Assembly: GCF_040784935.1 (NCBI RefSeq)
Contig: NZ_CP160680.1
Span: 1,169,501-1,233,500, forward strand
Origin: Lewinella sp. LCG006
GTDB lineage: Bacteria; Bacteroidota; Bacteroidia; Chitinophagales; Saprospiraceae
Length of the DNA: 64,000 bases
Direction: 5' to 3'
Shown: positions 16,702-26,226 of the stretch, one piece after another
Numbering within the stretch: the stretch's first letter is position 1
Layout of the letters: every line of letters starts with the position of its first letter
Translations under genes and position numbers: made by a program
The notes under the pieces: model-generated
What the model was told of the DNA's origin: nothing
The model's input: only the letters and a program-made list of their open reading frames with translations
The model's database searches: none

Positions 16702-17113
16702 TTAATAATTAGTTGTAAGTGTCTCTTTAGAAGATTATGGACTTTCGCTGGTCTCCCGACCAGCAGGTTGCCCTAACTGCAAGGGCTGCTCTCCTCCGAA
16801 GGAGGACAGGAGGGTTGTCCTGTTTACGGACAGGGCGTTGTTTAGGTGAGAACTTTCCCTCCTCCGCCCTGCGGGCACCTCCTCCGAAGGAGGACAGGTG
16901 TTGTCGTTAGTGGTGATGTCCTGTTTGCGGAAAGGGTGCTGGTTAAGTGAGCATACTCCGCACTTTCTGACGCGTAAGGCGCAGCCTGAAGCGCGGGCCC
17001 CGGAGAAGACATGGCCCCAAATAAAAAAAGAGGCACGAAAGCACCGGGATTCTAACATAAAACCTCCGTGTCTTCGTACCTCTGTGGCTAATTGCTTTTT
17101 AAAGGGAGAACGA
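16702..17113. repeat. 412-bp gene-free stretch with imperfect direct repeats
   Basis: A 20-bp word CTCCTCCGAAGGAGGACAGG occurs exactly at 16791-16810 and 16879-16898. Related sequence follows each copy (GTCCTGTTTACGGACAGGGCGTTG... and GTCCTGTTTGCGGAAAGGGTGCTG...), giving two diverged units of about 85 bp. CCTCCGAAGGAGG is itself palindromic. I see no gene here; open frames across it lack protein-like features. Confidence 0.6.
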
Positions 17114-18214
17114 TTACTTGTTCACCGTGATCGGCAAACGCGCCATGGTATTTTCCCAACCTACGACGAGGTCGATTTGGTTGGTTCCTTTTTCTACGAA
17201 AGTCATAGAAAGGGCTTCGAGGGTGCTTGGTGTTTTCTCGGTTTTAGCGACCACTTTGAGGATATTGTCTTCGTCGTTGTGGTTGGCATTGCCCCAAGAT
17301 TGTACATTCTTGTGGATGATAAACTCCCAGTTGTCTTTGTTGACTATAGCAAACAAACCGTAAGTACCTGCTTTAATGGCTGTACCTGCGATGGTTACAT
17401 CGTAGAAGAAAGTGATGGTCGTGGTTTCGTTGGCACCTACGCGCCACACTTCGCCAAATTCCAACAACTCACCGAAAATCTTGCGGCCCTTCATTTGAGG
17501 ACGGCTGTAAACAACCCGTACCTGAGGCTCGTTGGCTTCCAGGTCGGCTTCTTCTACGTAATTACGCAGGCGCGACATGTTGGGGTACTGCACCAAATCC
17601 ATGGGGCTGGCATCATCACCCGCCAAGCTTGGAGGGTTGAAGTTGATGGGTAAGGTTGCACGGGTTTGGTCCCATTCGAAGATCATGTTAGCATTTTGAT
17701 CGTCTACTTTCTGGAAACCGATCACAAAACTTTCCCGCACATCGGCTACCGTCGTCGTAGGCACCACAACGGCGGCAATGTCCTTGGTTACATCACGGTT
17801 CTCCGATCCGCCGATGAAGCGTTCGGTAGAGATTTTGATGATCCACTGATCAGGGTATACCTGCGCAAACATGGTATAGGTGCCCGCAGGTACGGTGGTA
17901 TTGCCAATGAGTACAGGCTGGTAGAACGTCACTTCCGTCGCTTCATTAGCTCCCAAGCGCCAATCCTGGCCGTAAGGTACCAGTGCGCCAAAGATGGCAC
18001 GGTCTTTCTTGGCTGGTCGACAGTACAGTACTTTTACCAACTGGGTACGATCGGCATCGTCCTCTCCAAGGTAATTCTGGAAAGCTGCCCGACGTGGGTA
18101 ATGCGCGGCATCCATAGGGCTCTTGTCGAGGTCACCAAATTTGATCTCTTGCGCTTGTGCTGCGCCAAACATGCCTACCAACAGGCCAACTAAAAGAAGG
18201 GTATTGAATTTCAT
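17114..18214 (-). CDS. Secreted protein with two tandem DUF2911 domains
   Basis: The protein is 366 aa with a signal peptide (MKFNTLLLVGLLVGMFGAAQAQE). There are two copies of DUF2911, at about residues 50-190 and 215-360. Each has a V-YSRP/YCRPxxKxRxIFG segment, a WRxGANExTxxTF segment and a PAGTYxxFAxVxxDxW segment. DUF2911 proteins are frequent in Bacteroidota and have no established function. The product should be periplasmic or exported. The gene is monocistronic, with long repeat-rich gaps on both sides. Confidence 0.88.
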   Translation of the reverse strand: MKFNTLLLVGLLVGMFGAAQAQEIKFGDLDKSPMDAAHYPRRAAFQNYLGEDDADRTQLVKVLYCRPAKKDRAIFGALVPYGQDWRLGANEATEVTFYQPVLIGNTTVPAGTYTMFAQVYPDQWIIKISTERFIGGSENRDVTKDIAAVVVPTTTVADVRESFVIGFQKVDDQNANMIFEWDQTRATLPINFNPPSLAGDDASPMDLVQYPNMSRLRNYVEEADLEANEPQVRVVYSRPQMKGRKIFGELLEFGEVWRVGANETTTITFFYDVTIAGTAIKAGTYGLFAIVNKDNWEFIIHKNVQSWGNANHNDEDNILKVVAKTEKTPSTLEALSMTFVEKGTNQIDLVVGWENTMARLPITVNK

Positions 18215-18590
18215 TTTTCTAGAATGGATTTAGGGTACTTCCTGCAAAGGAATACCTGAAATTAAAATCATCGCAAAAATAAGGAAAATCGGTGGAATGG
18301 CTGGGTGGTTGTTTGTTGATGGTTGTTTGTTGATGGTAGGTGGTTTTGCTAGTGGCAGCGAGTATCTTCGATTTTTCAGCTGCATAGTGTAAAGGTTGGG
18401 TAGTTATAATAGTGTAAAAGTTAGGGACCGCTAGGGGCACTCATCCTTTACACCCTTACACTTTTCCAACCCTTACACCGAATTTTACCTCTTTGAAAAA
18501 TGATAGCAAGCTGAGGAACAAAACCTTAGGTACAAATCGTTACAACCTAAGTTTTACAAATTACATCTAATCAACTAAATCCTATTTATT
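18215..18590. repeat. 376-bp gene-free gap with tandem and palindromic repeats
   Basis: Two tandem copies of TGGTTGTTTGTTGA lie near 18305-18335. A palindromic element of the GTGTAA family lies at 18387-18478: left arm GTGTAAAGGTTGGG..., right arm ...CCAACCCTTACAC. The last 60 bp probably hold the promoter of the DUF1573 gene, but I see no clear -33/-7 pair. Confidence 0.6.
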
Positions 18591-19379
18591 ATGAAAGCTA
18601 ATTTTTCTGCATACCCTCTCGTCATCACACTCGTAATGTGTTGCATTTCCTTCAGCCTCCAAGCACAAGAAGTACCCTTTGAGGGATTATCCATCCCTAT
18701 CTCGGTCAAAGAAGCAACTGTAGAACCAACGCTTGGCCCCATCACCGAAATCAGCTTTACCGAGACTACTTTTGATTTTGGCACGGTGGAAGAAGGTACT
18801 ATCGTTACCCACGTTTTTACGCTTACCAATACCGGGCAGGAGCCCTTGGTTTTGACGGATGCCAAAGGTAGCTGTGGTTGTACGATACCTCAATGGCCTC
18901 GCGAGCCCCTTGCGCCAGGAGAAACCGCCTCCATTACGGTAGAGTTTAATTCTAAAAACAAAATGGGTAAACGCAACCAAAGGGTCACTGTCACGGCCAA
19001 TACCGACCCTGCGCAATCGTTTATCTATCTGACGGGCGAAGTGACCCCTCGGTCAGATGTTGACTTTACTATTTCTCCCTCCACCGACGAACTGGAAGAA
19101 GATGCCTCCCAAGTAGAAGCCATTGACCCCGATTGTTTTGCGATCTATCCCAACCCCACGGCCGAGCTCCTTCGCCTCGACATGGAAGGCAACATCGGTG
19201 CCACCGCCACCATCAGCATCTTCTCCAAGACGGGCCAACTCATGGCGGAGCGTAAAATTGACCGCGTAGAAGGTACTATCGAGTTTCAGGTGGGTCACTA
19301 CCCTGCCGGACTCTACATTGCCCACGTAAAGATGGAGGGCAAGCAAATGCAGCCCCGTTGTTTTGTGGTGGTGGATTAA
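18591..19379 (+). CDS. DUF1573 domain protein with type IX secretion C-terminal domain
   Basis: The protein is 262 aa. A signal peptide is followed by a DUF1573 Ig-like domain at about 55-155 (FDFGTVEEGTIVTHVFTLTN, AKGSCGCTIPQWP, PGETASITVEFNSKNKMGKRNQ). The C-terminal region of about 80 residues is a T9SS type A sorting domain (IYPNPTAELLRLDM, ISIFSKTGQLM, YPAGLYIAHVK). The product is predicted to cross the outer membrane through the type IX system and be attached or released at the surface. This is one of the clearest Bacteroidota markers in the window. Confidence 0.9.
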   Translation: MKANFSAYPLVITLVMCCISFSLQAQEVPFEGLSIPISVKEATVEPTLGPITEISFTETTFDFGTVEEGTIVTHVFTLTNTGQEPLVLTDAKGSCGCTIPQWPREPLAPGETASITVEFNSKNKMGKRNQRVTVTANTDPAQSFIYLTGEVTPRSDVDFTISPSTDELEEDASQVEAIDPDCFAIYPNPTAELLRLDMEGNIGATATISIFSKTGQLMAERKIDRVEGTIEFQVGHYPAGLYIAHVKMEGKQMQPRCFVVVD

Positions 19380-19813
19380 CATTTGGGGTCATGCCTGGAA
19401 TCGGCACCAGGCTGTCCGCTATTCTGCGCCGTACTCCGTGATCGGGTATTCAACCCGATTCTACGGAGTACCGTGTAGAGCAGCTTCCATCCTTTGGCAT
19501 AGCCTTCCCTCCTGCAACACCAACTTAATTCCGACTTCCTCCCAATACCTCGGGATCCCTCTTCCGACTTTTAGAACAGGGGTGCGGGGTGCGGGGTGCG
19601 AAAAATACTTCCGACTTCCGACTGCTGACTTCCGACTTTTAGAACAGAGTGCGAGATTTCGCGCCGATCGTATGATCGCACTGGTACGATTGGGTGCAGG
19701 GTACGAGCTCACCTAACCCTTACACTTTTCCAACCCTTACACTCTTACACTTTGTATAATCTCCGTTTCATCGTGGAAATATTTTAGTGGGAAAATATTT
19801 CGGTGCAAAGTCT
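19380..19813. repeat. 434-bp gene-free gap with hairpin and mixed repeats
   Basis: A strong hairpin lies at 19431-19471: GTACTCCGT and ACGGAGTAC as outer arms, ATCGGGT and ACCCGAT as inner arms. Two direct copies of CTTCCGACTTTTAGAACA lie near 19562 and 19625. They use the same TCCGACTT words as the palindromic family at 50542, 55565, 59875 and 62634. One arm of the GTGTAA family lies at 19714-19752. No credible gene is present. Confidence 0.6.
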
Positions 19814-20770
19814 CTACAATTCTCCCCAAAGCTCCGCAGTCGTATAAGGGCCTCCTTCTACCTCCCAGAACTTGCCATCTACGTAGCGGCGATCGCGGTT
19901 GAGGGCTTCTATTTGTTCCATTTCTTCCTCGGTCAGTTTGAGGTTGGCGGCGGCGAAGTTTTCCTTCAATCGTTTTGGGTTTACCGATTTTGGGATCACC
20001 GCAATCTCGCGATGGATCGACCAGCTGATCAGTATTTGGGCAGGGCTTGCTTTTTTCTTTTCGGCAATTGCCATAATCGCAGCGTCTTCCAGCAGTATGG
20101 GTTCATCCTCGGCTTTGAGGCCTGCTGGCCGGTCGGGTGAGCCCAACGGCGAGTAGGCCGTCAGGTGTATGCCTCTGTTCTCACAGAACCTTACCAACTG
20201 GGCTTGTTGTAGGTAAGGATGCAGTTCTACCTGGTTCATCTCTGGCATAACGGTGCCTCCTTCGATCAATTCCGTCAGTTGCTTGGCGTTAAAATTACTT
20301 ACGCCGATATGCCGCGCGAGGCCCTGTTCTTTGGCCTTTTCCATACCCTTCCAGGTATCGGTGAGGGGTACTTCTTTAAGCGACCGGAAATCTGCCGCAC
20401 TACGAGCACTGGGCTTATCGGGTTGATTGGCAATGGGCCAGTGGACCAGGTAAAGATCGAGGTAATCCAGCCCCAAGTCCGAGAGGGTCTTTTCGAGCGC
20501 AGGCATTACATTTTCTTCACCATGAGCGTTGTTCCAAAGTTTGGAAGTAATCCAAAGTTCTTCGCGGGAGACGATGCCCGATGCAATGGCCTCGTCGATG
20601 GCCTTGCCTACCCCTTCTTCATTGCCGTACACCGCGGCACAATCAATGTGGCGGTAACCGATCCGGATGGCTTCCTTGACGGCAGTGTATACTTCATGAG
20701 GCGCGGATTTCCAGGTACCAAGCCCGAGGATGGGCATTTCATCTTCGTTGGTGAAGGTCAGGTTTTTCAT
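19814..20770 (-). CDS. Aldo/keto reductase
   Basis: The protein is 318 aa, a complete AKR barrel. Catalytic residues are recognisable: Asp/Tyr in DCAAVYGNEE, Lys in WITSKLWN and His in YLVHWP. The nucleotide-binding C-terminal part has IPKSVNPKRLKENFAA. It reduces aldehydes or ketones with NADPH in the cytosol and is similar to AKR family members acting on alcohols and xylose. The 5' end (first 12 codons) and the adjoining leader are duplicated 28.3 kb away at 49008-49059, on the far side of the accessory island. Confidence 0.9.
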   Translation of the reverse strand: MKNLTFTNEDEMPILGLGTWKSAPHEVYTAVKEAIRIGYRHIDCAAVYGNEEGVGKAIDEAIASGIVSREELWITSKLWNNAHGEENVMPALEKTLSDLGLDYLDLYLVHWPIANQPDKPSARSAADFRSLKEVPLTDTWKGMEKAKEQGLARHIGVSNFNAKQLTELIEGGTVMPEMNQVELHPYLQQAQLVRFCENRGIHLTAYSPLGSPDRPAGLKAEDEPILLEDAAIMAIAEKKKASPAQILISWSIHREIAVIPKSVNPKRLKENFAAANLKLTEEEMEQIEALNRDRRYVDGKFWEVEGGPYTTAELWGEL

Positions 20771-20785
20771 GTTTTTGTTTTTGAT
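20734..20785. repeat. 52-bp direct repeat, left copy
   Basis: This perfect 52-bp sequence covers codons 1-12 of the aldo/keto reductase gene and 15 bp of leader. It is identical to 49008-49059. Weaker similarity continues to the right of both copies (GGTAT..GGTAACA..., GGAAGTTGG). The two copies exactly bracket the accessory gene cluster. Confidence 0.9.
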
Positions 20786-21199
20786 TAATACCCCTTGCGA
20801 AGTGGTATAGTAAGGTAACAGTGGGAAGAGGATGGAAGTTGGGAAATGGAACTGTTACTATGATCAATATTGTTGGATCATCAAGAAGCTCATTTTTTAA
20901 TAATCCGAAGTAACCAGTACCTTAGAAGGCTTCCAAATAGTGATCTGTTTTCGTACTAATTGCTGGTAGCTTCCCTATATTTGGAGGATAAAAAATATTT
21001 TTCACGGATCTACTTTGAAGCTCCTCCAAATTTTGAGAAAAAACAAGCGGAACAGTTCACGCTTAATCACCATTTATTTAACACAAAAAACAGAAACATG
21101 TGCCATTTGTTTTTTATTCCTCTCCTAAAGTGAATTTGCATTATTTTTATTTTGTAAAAATATAGCCTACCTAAATTACCTTAAACACCATAAAGCCGT
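20786..21199. other. Gene-free island left margin
   Basis: About 410 bp without a credible gene. The first 60 bp are diverged similarity to the right border. The remainder is A/T-rich and probably contains the promoter of the long + strand operon starting at 21200. I cannot point to a convincing -33/-7 pair. Confidence 0.5.
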
Positions 21200-23911
21200 A
21201 TGAACAAGACTAAATTAGGTACAATTAGCACTAGTGCTTTTCGAACAAAATTTGATAGTTTCCATAGCTATAAAGAAAGATATAAACAGATTTCGGGCTG
21301 GCTTCCCCAGAACATAGACCCTATTTTTTTTGCACAACCTCGCTATCTTCAGCGCAAAGAAACGATTGAATGGCTTATTGAGACCGATGCAGAAGACGAA
21401 ATTATTCCTTACCAAAAACTATCCCCTGATGAACAAGAGCGGGCCAAGAAAGAGATAAATAATACTTTAGCACAAATAAGTCAACATCACGCCACCATCT
21501 TTGGCGCACAACATGCAGATGCCCTCGAAAATTATTTTGAGATCCCCTCCGAAGATTTTATTGTAGCCAGGCGTAAATCTGCCGGAAGCTTACAAGTGAG
21601 TATTTTCATGTGGGGATGCATTTCCAGAACCAAAGGTGCTCCCTCAGGAATACTCAGAAAACTTATTCCAACAGGAAAAAAGACGATTAATGCCAAATTA
21701 ATAATTCCAGAAATCATTGGTGATGCTTCGAATCAATCCGTAGACTTAATCGTTGATAATCAAGTTATTTCTTCCCATAAAACCAATCCAAACGGCGTTG
21801 TTGAAATGGGAGAATTGAGTAAGGGAACTTCATTTAGACTGAATGTAGAAAAACTAGGTTTAGCAAAAGACTTTATCTGTGATGATCGCATTTTTTACGA
21901 ATTGACTTTACAACCAGAAGTTGAATTAAAAATCAGAACAGAAGATCTAGGGGAACAAGGCATTGAGGGTATCAAAGTCAGATATACCCTTACCAATGAA
22001 CAGGAGGAAACTGGACCGGAACAAAAAATAGCTACAGCAGAAGATGGCGAATATACCATTAAGGGTGAGTGGCTCAATCAGACTATAAGTGCACGTTATT
22101 TCTTTGACGATGCTTGGTCAGAACCTATTGCATTACAAATTAATCAACAAAAAGAATCGTTAATTTTTCGGCTTCCTCTCCAAAGAGAAGTTATCGTCAT
22201 TGACAAAGACCGTAAACCCATACCAGCCTTACCCCTGATTATTGTTCTCAACGGGGAGGAAATAGATGGCATCACCAATGACGAAGGCCGTATTGCAAAT
22301 CTAGCTTTGGGAGTGGGTGACCAACTACAGGTGAAAGCTACCTATCAGAATAAGAAGTACAAAAGCAAAGCTACTGACATCGTTAAAGAGCAGTATCAAT
22401 ATGAGATTCAATTAAAGAAAAACCGCTGGCTTTATTTACTCTGGCTGCTTCCTTTCTTACTGCTGCTGATCCCCGTGGAGGAAAGTGTCACGCTTGAAGC
22501 CTTGGATAACTTTGACAAACTTCCCATTGATTCCGCCTTGGTAACGCTTTCCTATTATGAAACTGATCAGGAATTGAAACCATTAGATACCCTCACCAAT
22601 CAAGAAGGGAAAGCCTCATTTAGCTTTGGGAAGGAATTGCTGTTTAATAAAATATTCTCTTCCTATCCAAAAGGGAACATACACCTACAGAAGCAATGTT
22701 ATCAAGATACAATCCTGAACTTAACTGATCTTTCGAAATGGCGAACCAATAAGGTATTAATGTCTCCATTTTTGATAGACAATCTGGATTTCGTCGTTAA
22801 AGACTCTTTGAACGGCCACCCCGTAACGGATGCGATGGTAGAAGTTAGCATATCGTACCACGGTGAAATACTAAGGCAAGAGCGTTTAAAGTCTAACTTT
22901 GGCGGTACGGTTTCTCTAACAAATGTCCCCCTTTGTTCCCAGATAAAACTAGCTGCAAGCAAAGCATTCCACACCAAAGACAGTATCGGTTGGATTGAAA
23001 TCGGGGATATAGCACAAGACCTAGAAGACCGAACCCTTTATCTCAATTCACTCCTCGAAGAACAAGTGTTTTACGTAAAAAGCAGCAGTAATCAATTAGG
23101 ACTGCCAGGTACTTTGGTCGAAGCCCATATCGAAGCAGGTAACGACGTTCTGGACACTATCAGAACGGTAGCTTCACAAGATGGTAAAGTAATTTTCCCA
23201 ATTCCCGACACTGGTCGGGTTTTCATGAGAGGACGCCTATTGGGCTACCACGATAGTACCTATCTGGCTCCGATTACCCTCATTAAAAACCCTCGAAGCC
23301 CTGACGACATTACACTGTGGCTGCGTCCAAAGACACAACCAGTACGTTTACTTATCCTCGATACTTTGACCAATGCCCCCATCGGAAACGCAACAGCAAA
23401 CGCTAACTGTTCGCAAACACCTACGGCATCTGGACGCAGCAACACCAAAGGGGAAGTTTACTTGGGGGGGCTCACTATCGATTGCCAACTCGAGCTTTCG
23501 GTCAATCATCCAAATTATATCCCTAAAACAATCAGGCCAGACTTAGGGACACTCTTGGCGGATAGTGTTCTGGTCATCTACCTCAGGCCGATTCCTCCTG
23601 CTGGGCCGCCGCCTTTCGACTGTGTTTCTGGTTCTGATGGACGAACGGCACAAAAAGAGCCAGCTGTCGTACAGAATTATTATATGGGTAAAGCAAGCGG
23701 GCAATTTGTTTTTACTTACAATACTTACAGTGCACCTGATAAAATCCAAATTTTTTCCAACAACAAAGAAATTTGGAGTTTTGAAGGAGGAACGGGAAGC
23801 CTTTTTAGCAATGGAGAAAGAACAGAAACAATCAGCTTTAATTCTCCCTATATTAAGGTTGTCGTCACCGGTAGTACTGCCTGGGACTATACGGTCTTTT
23901 GCCCAGAGTAA
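21200..23911 (+). CDS. Large single-pass membrane protein with repeated Ig/carboxypeptidase-regulatory-like domains
   Basis: The protein is 903 aa. The N-terminal 165 residues are charged and probably cytosolic. Residues about 165-405 are beta-sandwich repeats (GEEIDGITNDEGRIANLALG style, typical of carboxypeptidase-regulatory/Ig-like folds). One transmembrane helix lies at about 412-428 (LYLLWLLPFLLLLI). Then come four or more further beta-sandwich repeats with the same sentence (DTLTNQEGKASFSFG, ASQDGKVIFPIPDTG, RSNTKGEVYLGGL). A C-terminal adhesin-like domain of about 100 aa follows (QFVFTYNTYSAPDKIQIFSNNKEIW). It is the first gene of the + arm and probably a scaffold or surface-recognition component. 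I do not recognise the N-terminus. Confidence 0.7.
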   Translation: MNKTKLGTISTSAFRTKFDSFHSYKERYKQISGWLPQNIDPIFFAQPRYLQRKETIEWLIETDAEDEIIPYQKLSPDEQERAKKEINNTLAQISQHHATIFGAQHADALENYFEIPSEDFIVARRKSAGSLQVSIFMWGCISRTKGAPSGILRKLIPTGKKTINAKLIIPEIIGDASNQSVDLIVDNQVISSHKTNPNGVVEMGELSKGTSFRLNVEKLGLAKDFICDDRIFYELTLQPEVELKIRTEDLGEQGIEGIKVRYTLTNEQEETGPEQKIATAEDGEYTIKGEWLNQTISARYFFDDAWSEPIALQINQQKESLIFRLPLQREVIVIDKDRKPIPALPLIIVLNGEEIDGITNDEGRIANLALGVGDQLQVKATYQNKKYKSKATDIVKEQYQYEIQLKKNRWLYLLWLLPFLLLLIPVEESVTLEALDNFDKLPIDSALVTLSYYETDQELKPLDTLTNQEGKASFSFGKELLFNKIFSSYPKGNIHLQKQCYQDTILNLTDLSKWRTNKVLMSPFLIDNLDFVVKDSLNGHPVTDAMVEVSISYHGEILRQERLKSNFGGTVSLTNVPLCSQIKLAASKAFHTKDSIGWIEIGDIAQDLEDRTLYLNSLLEEQVFYVKSSSNQLGLPGTLVEAHIEAGNDVLDTIRTVASQDGKVIFPIPDTGRVFMRGRLLGYHDSTYLAPITLIKNPRSPDDITLWLRPKTQPVRLLILDTLTNAPIGNATANANCSQTPTASGRSNTKGEVYLGGLTIDCQLELSVNHPNYIPKTIRPDLGTLLADSVLVIYLRPIPPAGPPPFDCVSGSDGRTAQKEPAVVQNYYMGKASGQFVFTYNTYSAPDKIQIFSNNKEIWSFEGGTGSLFSNGERTETISFNSPYIKVVVTGSTAWDYTVFCPE

Positions 23912-24033
23912 TTCTTTTACTTGTTTTTGTCATCTTTTCTTTTGATATTGAGAGGTCTTGCTAAATATTGCACCTATATTTTAATTTGGTGATGTTTTTC
24001 ACCTTCAACCGACGATTAAACACCTGTAACAAT

Positions 24034-25092
24034 ATGGCTGAAACAGAAACAGCAGCAGAAAACAAGCCAGGAGAATACCTCTTGAGTTTAGCAGTAGTCA
24101 TCATGGGCACGATCAGTTGCTATACTACTGCAGTTGGCGTCGCACCCATGCTCGGAAATAAATTTTTCGCTTATTTTATTGCCGTAGCGTTGAGCTTGTT
24201 TATGATTGTTATTGCCCTTAATCTTCCTGCCGCAGAAACTAAATCTAGGAAACGTGGTATCATTGCCGCTTATGCAGTGGTTGCTCTTTTCAGCATTTTG
24301 TTGAATTTTAATGCTATCTATGGTATCTCTAATGCCGATACTCTTCTCTACGATGAGATCAACGAGAAACGAGACGCATTGGTGACCCTTAGCAGTACTG
24401 CGATAAAGGATATCAATGATAAATACCAGGTTGATGAATGGCAACGGCAAGTTGACGATGCCACGGAACAAATGGAATTGGAAAAACTTACGCCCGGAGA
24501 GGAAGGCTGTGGACCTAAATGTCGGGCGATTTATCGCAACAAATTATTACCAGCAGAAGGTAAATTAACTGCTGCCAAACGGGAAGCAGCGCGGCATATC
24601 CCAAAGGTTCAAAATTTGCTTTCAAGTATTTATCCTGACCAGATTAATGCGATCATCGAGAGTGATAACCCTAGGAAAATTGACGGAGGAATTGAGACCA
24701 TTATTCAAGTCTACCAAAACATTGCTCGAGAGATAGAGCCCATTACCGGAAAAACCTACCCTACCCTAGTATATAAGGATCGTGGAATTGGGAATTTGAG
24801 CCATACGGTGAGCACTATTTTTTCATTCTCAGAACGAAATGCTCAAGGAAAAGCCGCCATTTTCATTTCCTTGTTGATCAGTTTCATCATTGATTTTTTA
24901 ATCCTTTTTGTCATTCTCTTCCTTTCTCCCAAGGTAGAGATAGCCCCTAAAGAAGTCTACGGACGAAGAGGGCAAAGCAATGGCAGTTCCCCTAAATGGA
25001 ACAGGGGAAATAAAAGTAAAAAATCTACGACAAAGGATCGTAAAACCGCATCAGGAGAGTCAGAAGGCCCCTTCATGGATCGCTCCCTTTAA
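24034..25092 (+). CDS. Multi-pass membrane protein of the island (unknown family)
   Basis: The protein is 352 aa from ATG 24034; ATG 23992 is an alternative. Three N-terminal helices (YLLSLAVVIMGTISCYTTAV, FFAYFIAVALSLFMIVIAL, AAYAVVALFSILLNFNAIYG) are followed by a helical soluble domain of about 180 residues containing a CGPKC cysteine pair. One C-terminal helix follows (IFISLLISFIIDFLILFVILFL), and the tail is very basic (KSKKSTTKDRK). It ends 15 bp before the GTPase gene, so a membrane platform for that GTPase is plausible by context only. Confidence 0.65.
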   Translation: MAETETAAENKPGEYLLSLAVVIMGTISCYTTAVGVAPMLGNKFFAYFIAVALSLFMIVIALNLPAAETKSRKRGIIAAYAVVALFSILLNFNAIYGISNADTLLYDEINEKRDALVTLSSTAIKDINDKYQVDEWQRQVDDATEQMELEKLTPGEEGCGPKCRAIYRNKLLPAEGKLTAAKREAARHIPKVQNLLSSIYPDQINAIIESDNPRKIDGGIETIIQVYQNIAREIEPITGKTYPTLVYKDRGIGNLSHTVSTIFSFSERNAQGKAAIFISLLISFIIDFLILFVILFLSPKVEIAPKEVYGRRGQSNGSSPKWNRGNKSKKSTTKDRKTASGESEGPFMDRSL

Positions 25093-25107
25093 CTTAAAAC
25101 ATACTGT

Positions 25108-26169
25108 ATGTCTCTCGGTAGTAACAATAAAAGAAGGATTGGTAGATTCAACCCTGATCGGCATAATCGTCCCAGTAAAGACGCAATAACCGAAGCTGAA
25201 ATTTTTCGTCAAAGAGAACCTATACCAGAACCTAAGGCTCCGGTTACACCTCCTCCTCCTTATGAGCAAAAGGTCTACAAAGAACGTAACAAAGGTGTCT
25301 TCAAAGGTAAACTCACCGAGGAAGAAGCACTGGAAAGAATTGAGTTTCTGAATGACAAGATCACCAATCTTGTTTTCATGTTTGGAGATGTCGCCTCAAG
25401 CAAGACGACTGTGCTATCGGCCTTAAGCACGTACTTCCGTCAGAATTATCTGATTGTAGAAAATTCTGACAATAGTGAGGCCAATAAAAATATCAACCAA
25501 AACCGCAACCTCATGAAAAAAGGGCGGTTCCCCAAAATCACCGATGCTAATATTTTGCACGAATACGATATTGCGTGTAGAAAAAGCAGAGAAGAAGACT
25601 GGCTCAACCTCACTTTCATTGAAATGTCGGGAGAGTACCACCGGGAAGTTTCCTTTGAGCGGAGTGGCAAACTACCAAGAGAAGTAGAAATTTACGTACG
25701 AGAAAATGAGCTTCCTTTGGTCATCTTTTTAGTCATTGGCTATGAAGAACTCATGCGCATTGGCGCATACGCTGATGAAAACATCGACATTGACGATCAA
25801 GATACCCTTACCGCTAACTTCATCAACTATCTTACCAGGCACGATATCGTATGTGAAAATATTGGGATTATCATCACGAAATTTGACCGTGACAAGGTCC
25901 AAGAAGATCGCCTGAGTCACATACAACCAAAATTAAAAGAGACGCTCAAGCAAATTGAAAACATCTCAGCGTCTTACAAAATTTTCCCCTTCAGTGTAGG
26001 AAAGGTAAGAAGTAACGGCTGGACCGACGGAGATGCCCTCATTGAGCAACTCGATCTTAGTGATTGTAAGCCCATCATCGAATGGATTATCGAAAACTTT
26101 GAAGAACCTCAGGAGGAAAGTTCGAATTCCCTGTTTGGCAGAATTAAGCGTCTGTTTTTTGAAGACTAA
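25108..26169 (+). CDS. TRAFAC-type GTPase with non-canonical P-loop (GxxxxSKT)
   Basis: The protein is 353 aa. The first 60 residues are Pro-rich and disordered. The GTPase domain covers about 60-335. The P-loop GDVASSKT (93-100) has Ser where the Walker A motif has the last Gly. The G3-like motif is EMSGE (172-176) and G4 is TKFD (257-260). These features and the neighbours fit the GTPases of GTPase-associated conflict systems. A second copy with the same P-loop forms the C-terminus of the protein at 34037-36946. The likely role is nucleotide-dependent switching of the membrane complex; activity is unproven given the altered P-loop. Confidence 0.75.
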   Translation: MSLGSNNKRRIGRFNPDRHNRPSKDAITEAEIFRQREPIPEPKAPVTPPPPYEQKVYKERNKGVFKGKLTEEEALERIEFLNDKITNLVFMFGDVASSKTTVLSALSTYFRQNYLIVENSDNSEANKNINQNRNLMKKGRFPKITDANILHEYDIACRKSREEDWLNLTFIEMSGEYHREVSFERSGKLPREVEIYVRENELPLVIFLVIGYEELMRIGAYADENIDIDDQDTLTANFINYLTRHDIVCENIGIIITKFDRDKVQEDRLSHIQPKLKETLKQIENISASYKIFPFSVGKVRSNGWTDGDALIEQLDLSDCKPIIEWIIENFEEPQEESSNSLFGRIKRLFFED

Positions 26170-26226
26170 TGGGTAAGGTTGTTTCCATTGTCTCTTCGAT
26201 TTCATGTCCCCACCTACTAAGATATT

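Noticed and set aside
17666-18193. 175-codon open frame antisense to the DUF2911 gene
   Set aside because: It is a mirror of a well-supported gene with a signal peptide and two domain copies; no independent evidence supports it.
19363-19716. 117-codon + strand frame after the DUF1573 gene
   Set aside because: It is built from palindromic and tandem repeat sequence and has no recognisable domain.
20219-20788. 189-codon open frame antisense to the aldo/keto reductase
   Set aside because: The reductase has all catalytic motifs. The antisense frame has no protein-like features and runs into the repeat.
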